Shown: piece after piece, positions 39,748-41,233 of the stretch
Layout: the number at the start of each line of letters is the position of its first letter
How positions within the stretch are numbered: the first letter of the stretch is position 1
From: Bacillus sp. NTK071
GTDB lineage: Bacteria; Bacillota; Bacilli; Bacillales; Guptibacillaceae
Direction: 5' to 3'
NCBI RefSeq assembly: GCF_017303315.1
Contig: NZ_JAFKOI010000019.1
Span: 1 to 41,233 of the forward strand
DNA length: 41,233 bases
Notes under the pieces: model-generated
The model's database searches: none
What the model saw: only the letters and a program-made list of their open reading frames with translations
Told to the model about the DNA's origin: nothing
Translations under genes and position numbers: made by a program

Positions 39748-40260
39748 ATGGAAAACAAATATATTCGCGAATCACGTGTTGTCAAAACAAGCCACGTATT
39801 CCCTGAAGCAACGAACAATCACAAAACTCTTTTCGGCGGCCAGCTCATGAGGGACATCGATGACATCGCATCAATAGCAGCCATGCGTCATTGCCGGAGT
39901 GAAGTCGTAACGGCCTCAACTGATTCAGTTGATTTCCTCTATCCAATTACTCCAGACGACTCTGTTTGTCTTGAAGCATATGTTACGTTTACCGGTAAAT
40001 CTTCGATGGAAGTGTTTGTAAAAGTAATCGCAGAGCATCTTTTATCTGGCGAACGAAAGATTGGAGCTACAGCTTTCCTTACATTCGTTTCCCTTGATGA
40101 AAATAAAAACCCACTTAGCGTTCCAAAAGTAATACCTGAAACAGAAGAAGAAAAGAACCTTCACGAAACTGCACCAGCCCGTGCCCAAAAACGCCGTGAA
40201 CACCGTCAAGCAAGTAAAGAACTAGCCGGCCTCCTAACCACCCAAAAACCCTGGGAATAA
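39748..40260 (+). CDS. Acyl-CoA thioesterase, hotdog fold (YkhA/YciA type)
   Basis: A 170-residue single hotdog-domain protein that hydrolyses acyl-CoA. The N-terminus has RVVKTSHVFPEATNNHKTLF leading into GGQLMRDIDDIASIAAM, with VTASTDSVDFLYPI, the usual substrate-loop motifs of the acyl-CoA hydrolase family. A charged C-terminal tail (NLHETAPARAQKRREHRQAS) is common in this group. RBS AAAGGAG is 8 nt upstream. Confidence 0.92.
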   Translation: MENKYIRESRVVKTSHVFPEATNNHKTLFGGQLMRDIDDIASIAAMRHCRSEVVTASTDSVDFLYPITPDDSVCLEAYVTFTGKSSMEVFVKVIAEHLLSGERKIGATAFLTFVSLDENKNPLSVPKVIPETEEEKNLHETAPARAQKRREHRQASKELAGLLTTQKPWE

Positions 40261-40381
40261 CAAAAGCGGAAGTGCCCGTTTAGCTTCGACAAGCGTTGGA
40301 GCCATTTAAAAAGAACACGCTCTTTGTGTTCATTTTAAATGGTGAAACGATCGAGAAGCTGGGCACTGCAGCTAGACGATA
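40261..40381 (+). repeat. Structured 121-bp repeat, unit 1
   Basis: First of two tandem units, both starting CAAAAGCGGAAGTGCCCGTT and ending in GCACTGCAGCTAGA-GATA. Predicted RNA pairs nested arms GTGCCC/GGGCAC, AGCTT/AAGCT, CCATTTAAAA/TTTTAAATGG and GAACAC/GTGTTC; the segment CGACAAGCGTTGGA stays unpaired. The strand of transcription is not certain. Confidence 0.75.
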
Positions 40382-40502
40382 CAAAAGCGGAAGTGCCCGT
40401 TTAGCCTCGACAAGCGTTGGAACCATACAAAAAGAACACGCCTTTTGTATTCATTTTGTATGGTGAAACGGTCGAGAGGCTGGGCACTGCAGCTAGATGA
40501 TA
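40382..40502 (+). repeat. Structured 121-bp repeat, unit 2
   Basis: Direct repeat of unit 1 with the same length and about a dozen differences. Three pairs change on both sides: TT/AA to AC/GT in CCATACAAAA/TTTTGTATGG, and T-A to C-G in AGCCT/AGGCT. The loop segment and outer arms are identical to unit 1. One pair (GAACAC/GTATTC) is weakened. Confidence 0.75.
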
Positions 40503-40503
40503 C

Positions 40504-40535
40504 AAAAGCGACGGCCATAATCGGCCGTCGCTTTT
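40504..40535. terminator. Bidirectional terminator
   Basis: AAAAGCGACGGCC and GGCCGTCGCTTTT form a 13-bp stem with a 6-nt loop, between the structured repeats and the convergent yisL gene. It begins with CAAAAGCG, the same bases as each repeat unit. Confidence 0.85.
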
Positions 40536-40563
40536 GTTCGTTTTTTTCATATCCTGTTACTTA

Positions 40564-40893
40564 CTAGATTATGTCGTATCCGATTGAAAGAATAATTAGA
40601 AGAAGTACAATAACCGCGATCCAGTAAACTTTTGTTGATTCTGAACGCTTTCTTCTCCCTACAACGACTTCCATAAATCCAATTAGGACAATTGCTAGGA
40701 TACCCTTGAATACATAGAGCAGTGGGAAACCGATCATCACTAACATACTAACCCCAGTAATAATCATAATCAGGTAGAATAAACGCTGAATCATCGGCGT
40801 GATTTTTTGATTAGGGGCAAAATAACTGATAACTAATAGTAGAACAAGAATCGCCCATGACCCCGCATGAGACTGTAGTAAAATATTGTACAT
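40564..40893 (-). CDS. yisL: YisL family (DUF1516) membrane protein
   Basis: A 109-residue protein with four hydrophobic segments (about 12-25, 35-53, 58-77, 90-108) and the family core ITPMIQRLFYLIMIITG followed by GFMEVVVGRRKR. Function unknown. AAGGGG lies 8 nt before the ATG. Confidence 0.85.
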   Translation of the reverse strand: MYNILLQSHAGSWAILVLLLVISYFAPNQKITPMIQRLFYLIMIITGVSMLVMIGFPLLYVFKGILAIVLIGFMEVVVGRRKRSESTKVYWIAVIVLLLIILSIGYDII

Positions 40894-40942
40894 TAATGTT
40901 CCCCTTCCAATTCTTTATGGTTATGACAATTGCCATACCTTA

Positions 40943-40971
40943 ATAGTAGATAGGAAGTAGAACGGACACAA
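40943..40971 (-). promoter_or_regulatory. Probable promoter of yisL
   Basis: On the minus strand TTGTGT (40966-40971) and TACTAT (40943-40948) have 17-bp spacing, 50 bp before the ATG. The rest of the 40894-41044 gap shows nothing else. Confidence 0.45.
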
Positions 40972-41044
40972 GTCCTAATATGAAATAGTCTCAAAAAATT
41001 TATGCTAATGTGAACCTATAATGACTAATTTAGTGAAAATAAAA

Positions 41045-41233
41045 GGCTCTTTTCGTAGACATTGTTGCTTTTACTGTATAGCGTTTGATTTCCGCTGCAG
41101 GATGCTCGCTTTCCGCGGGGCGGGCGGTGAGCCTCCATAGCCGTCAAGCTAATGGAAACATAGAGTATGAAATGATCGTTCTGTTATGGTTTGTTCAATA
41201 TTTTTCCAGTTGAGATCCCATCCACTTTGTATT
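41045..41233. repeat. MITE-like palindromic element, copy E (cut by window end)
   Basis: Starts GGCTCTTTTCGTAGACATTG and continues TTTGATTTCCGCTGCAGGAT, GCTCGCTTTCCGCGGGGCGG and GCGGTGAGCCTCC, matching copies A and D. After about 41140 the sequence no longer follows the other copies, so the element is either broken or interrupted before the window ends. Confidence 0.7.

Noticed and set aside
40261-40502. CRISPR-like repetition
   Set aside because: Only two adjacent 121-bp units without unique spacers; the units themselves are structured, so this is not a CRISPR array.

Overview
The window is chromosomal DNA from a spore-forming member of the Bacillaceae. The evidence is a complete sigma-B stressosome operon, the spore gene cmpA, strong AGGAGG-type ribosome binding sites, and gene order close to the Bacillus subtilis ydbS-ydcK region (ydbS, ydbT, ydcA, acpS, ydcC, alr, ndoAI, ndoA, rsbR-S-T-U-V-W, sigB, rsbX, tex, cmpA, sprT, tRNAs). 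Proteins resemble but clearly differ from B. subtilis, and several extra genes interrupt the block. A marine or alkaliphilic relative is possible, but that is inference.

Layout. 1-1400: the 5' edge of a 16S rRNA gene, its promoter, and twelve tRNA genes with their own promoter, all on the minus strand. 1.5-20 kb: the conserved stress and envelope block, almost all minus strand: sprT, cmpA (plus strand), tex, sigB operon, MazEF-type toxin-antitoxin, alr, ydcC, a fused nnr, acpS, a rhomboid protease (plus strand) and ydbT-ydbS. A two-gene unit not found at this place in B. subtilis sits between ydbT and the rhomboid gene: a stand-alone B12-binding protein resembling CarH/AerR photoreceptors, overlapping a PAS-like/STAS protein related to RsbR. 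20-41 kb: a mosaic of short transcription units for redox enzymes (O-methyltransferase, quinone oxidoreductase with a divergent TetR regulator, 2,4-dienoyl-CoA reductase, SDR, AKR), DNA repair (uvsE), lipid binding (DegV), mechanosensitive channel (mscL), disulfide formation (bdbC plus a thioredoxin-like partner), biotin uptake (bioY), a thioesterase and membrane proteins.

Non-coding content is rich. A Fur-box-controlled minus-strand unit near 36 kb appears to encode a 55-residue membrane protein and then a small RNA of about 129 nt, with two hairpins that each show a UUCCCC loop. Two tandem 121-bp repeats after the thioesterase gene fold into a long hairpin whose arms differ by compensatory changes. 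Five copies of a MITE-like palindromic element with GGCTCTTTT inverted ends are scattered in intergenic gaps. A perfect BirA-type operator precedes bioY, and TetR-type palindromes precede the quinone oxidoreductase and dienoyl-CoA reductase genes.

How the parts work together. RsbR/RsbS/RsbT form the stressosome; RsbT activates RsbU, RsbU dephosphorylates RsbV, and RsbV frees SigB from RsbW, with RsbX as feedback phosphatase. A sigma-B-type promoter before rsbV would give autoregulation. The B12/STAS pair is a candidate light or cobalamin input to this or a parallel STAS pathway. mscL is notable because its conserved N-terminus can only be made from an AUC (or similar) start codon.
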